Part shown: positions 6,335-6,338 of the stretch, piece by piece | Layout of the letters: every line of letters starts with the position of its first letter | Numbering within the stretch: position 1 is the stretch's first letter | Source: Ruminococcaceae bacterium UBA1447 | GTDB taxonomy: Bacteria; Bacillota; Clostridia; Oscillospirales; Acutalibacteraceae | NCBI GenBank assembly: GCA_002329225.1 | Contig: DCTF01000158.1 | Span: forward strand, 409 to 6,746 | Direction of reading: 5' to 3' | Length of the DNA stretch: 6,338 nt | Made by a program: the position numbers and the translations under genes | Notes under the pieces: model-generated | The model's database searches: none | What the model was told of the DNA's origin: nothing | What the model saw: the letters and a program-made list of their open reading frames with translations, nothing else

Positions 6335-6338
6335 ATCT

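Overview
This 6.3 kb window carries five protein genes, all on the minus strand, so transcription runs from the right-hand end towards position 1. In transcription order they are hisS (histidyl-tRNA synthetase), aspS (aspartyl-tRNA synthetase), and three genes of an Opp/Dpp-type peptide ABC importer: permease 1 (oppB-like), permease 2 (oppC-like) and an ATPase (oppD-like). The ATPase frame runs off the left edge only a few residues before its expected end. No tRNA, rRNA, CRISPR array, insertion sequence or phage gene is visible. The hisS-aspS pairing, the Cys-rich insertion in HisRS and the purine-rich ribosome binding sites suggest an anaerobic member of the Firmicutes (Clostridia or a relative). 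That is an inference from gene order and protein style, not a species call.

Right part (about 3165-6338): hisS and aspS lie 63 bp (or 75 bp) apart, depending on which aspS start is used, and are probably co-transcribed. The promoter, and any T-box or other leader, lies beyond the right edge. The gap between them holds two compact GC-rich stem-loops, and a third helix would compete with both. This is the densest non-coding structure in the window.

Middle (about 2958-3164): an AT-rich gap of about 200 bp separates aspS from the transporter operon. It has no convincing intrinsic terminator. It does contain a good candidate sigma-A promoter (TATAAT with a TTG-type -35 box at 17 bp spacing), a perfect 7-7-7 inverted repeat just upstream of it, and a possible 26-codon leader ORF whose end overlaps the start of the first permease gene. 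The permease probably starts at a TTG with a strong GGAGG site rather than at the upstream GTG.

Left part (1-2957): the oppB-, oppC- and oppD-like genes are tightly packed (19 and 10 bp gaps), and each downstream ribosome binding site overlaps the preceding stop codon. The two permeases form the membrane channel and OppD supplies ATP hydrolysis. The partner ATPase (oppF-like) and the substrate-binding protein are not in the window, so the exact substrate (oligopeptide, dipeptide, nickel chelate or other) cannot be decided.

I see no overtly new biological system. The points most worth a second look are the leader ORF and start-codon arrangement before oppB, and the alternative hairpins between hisS and aspS.
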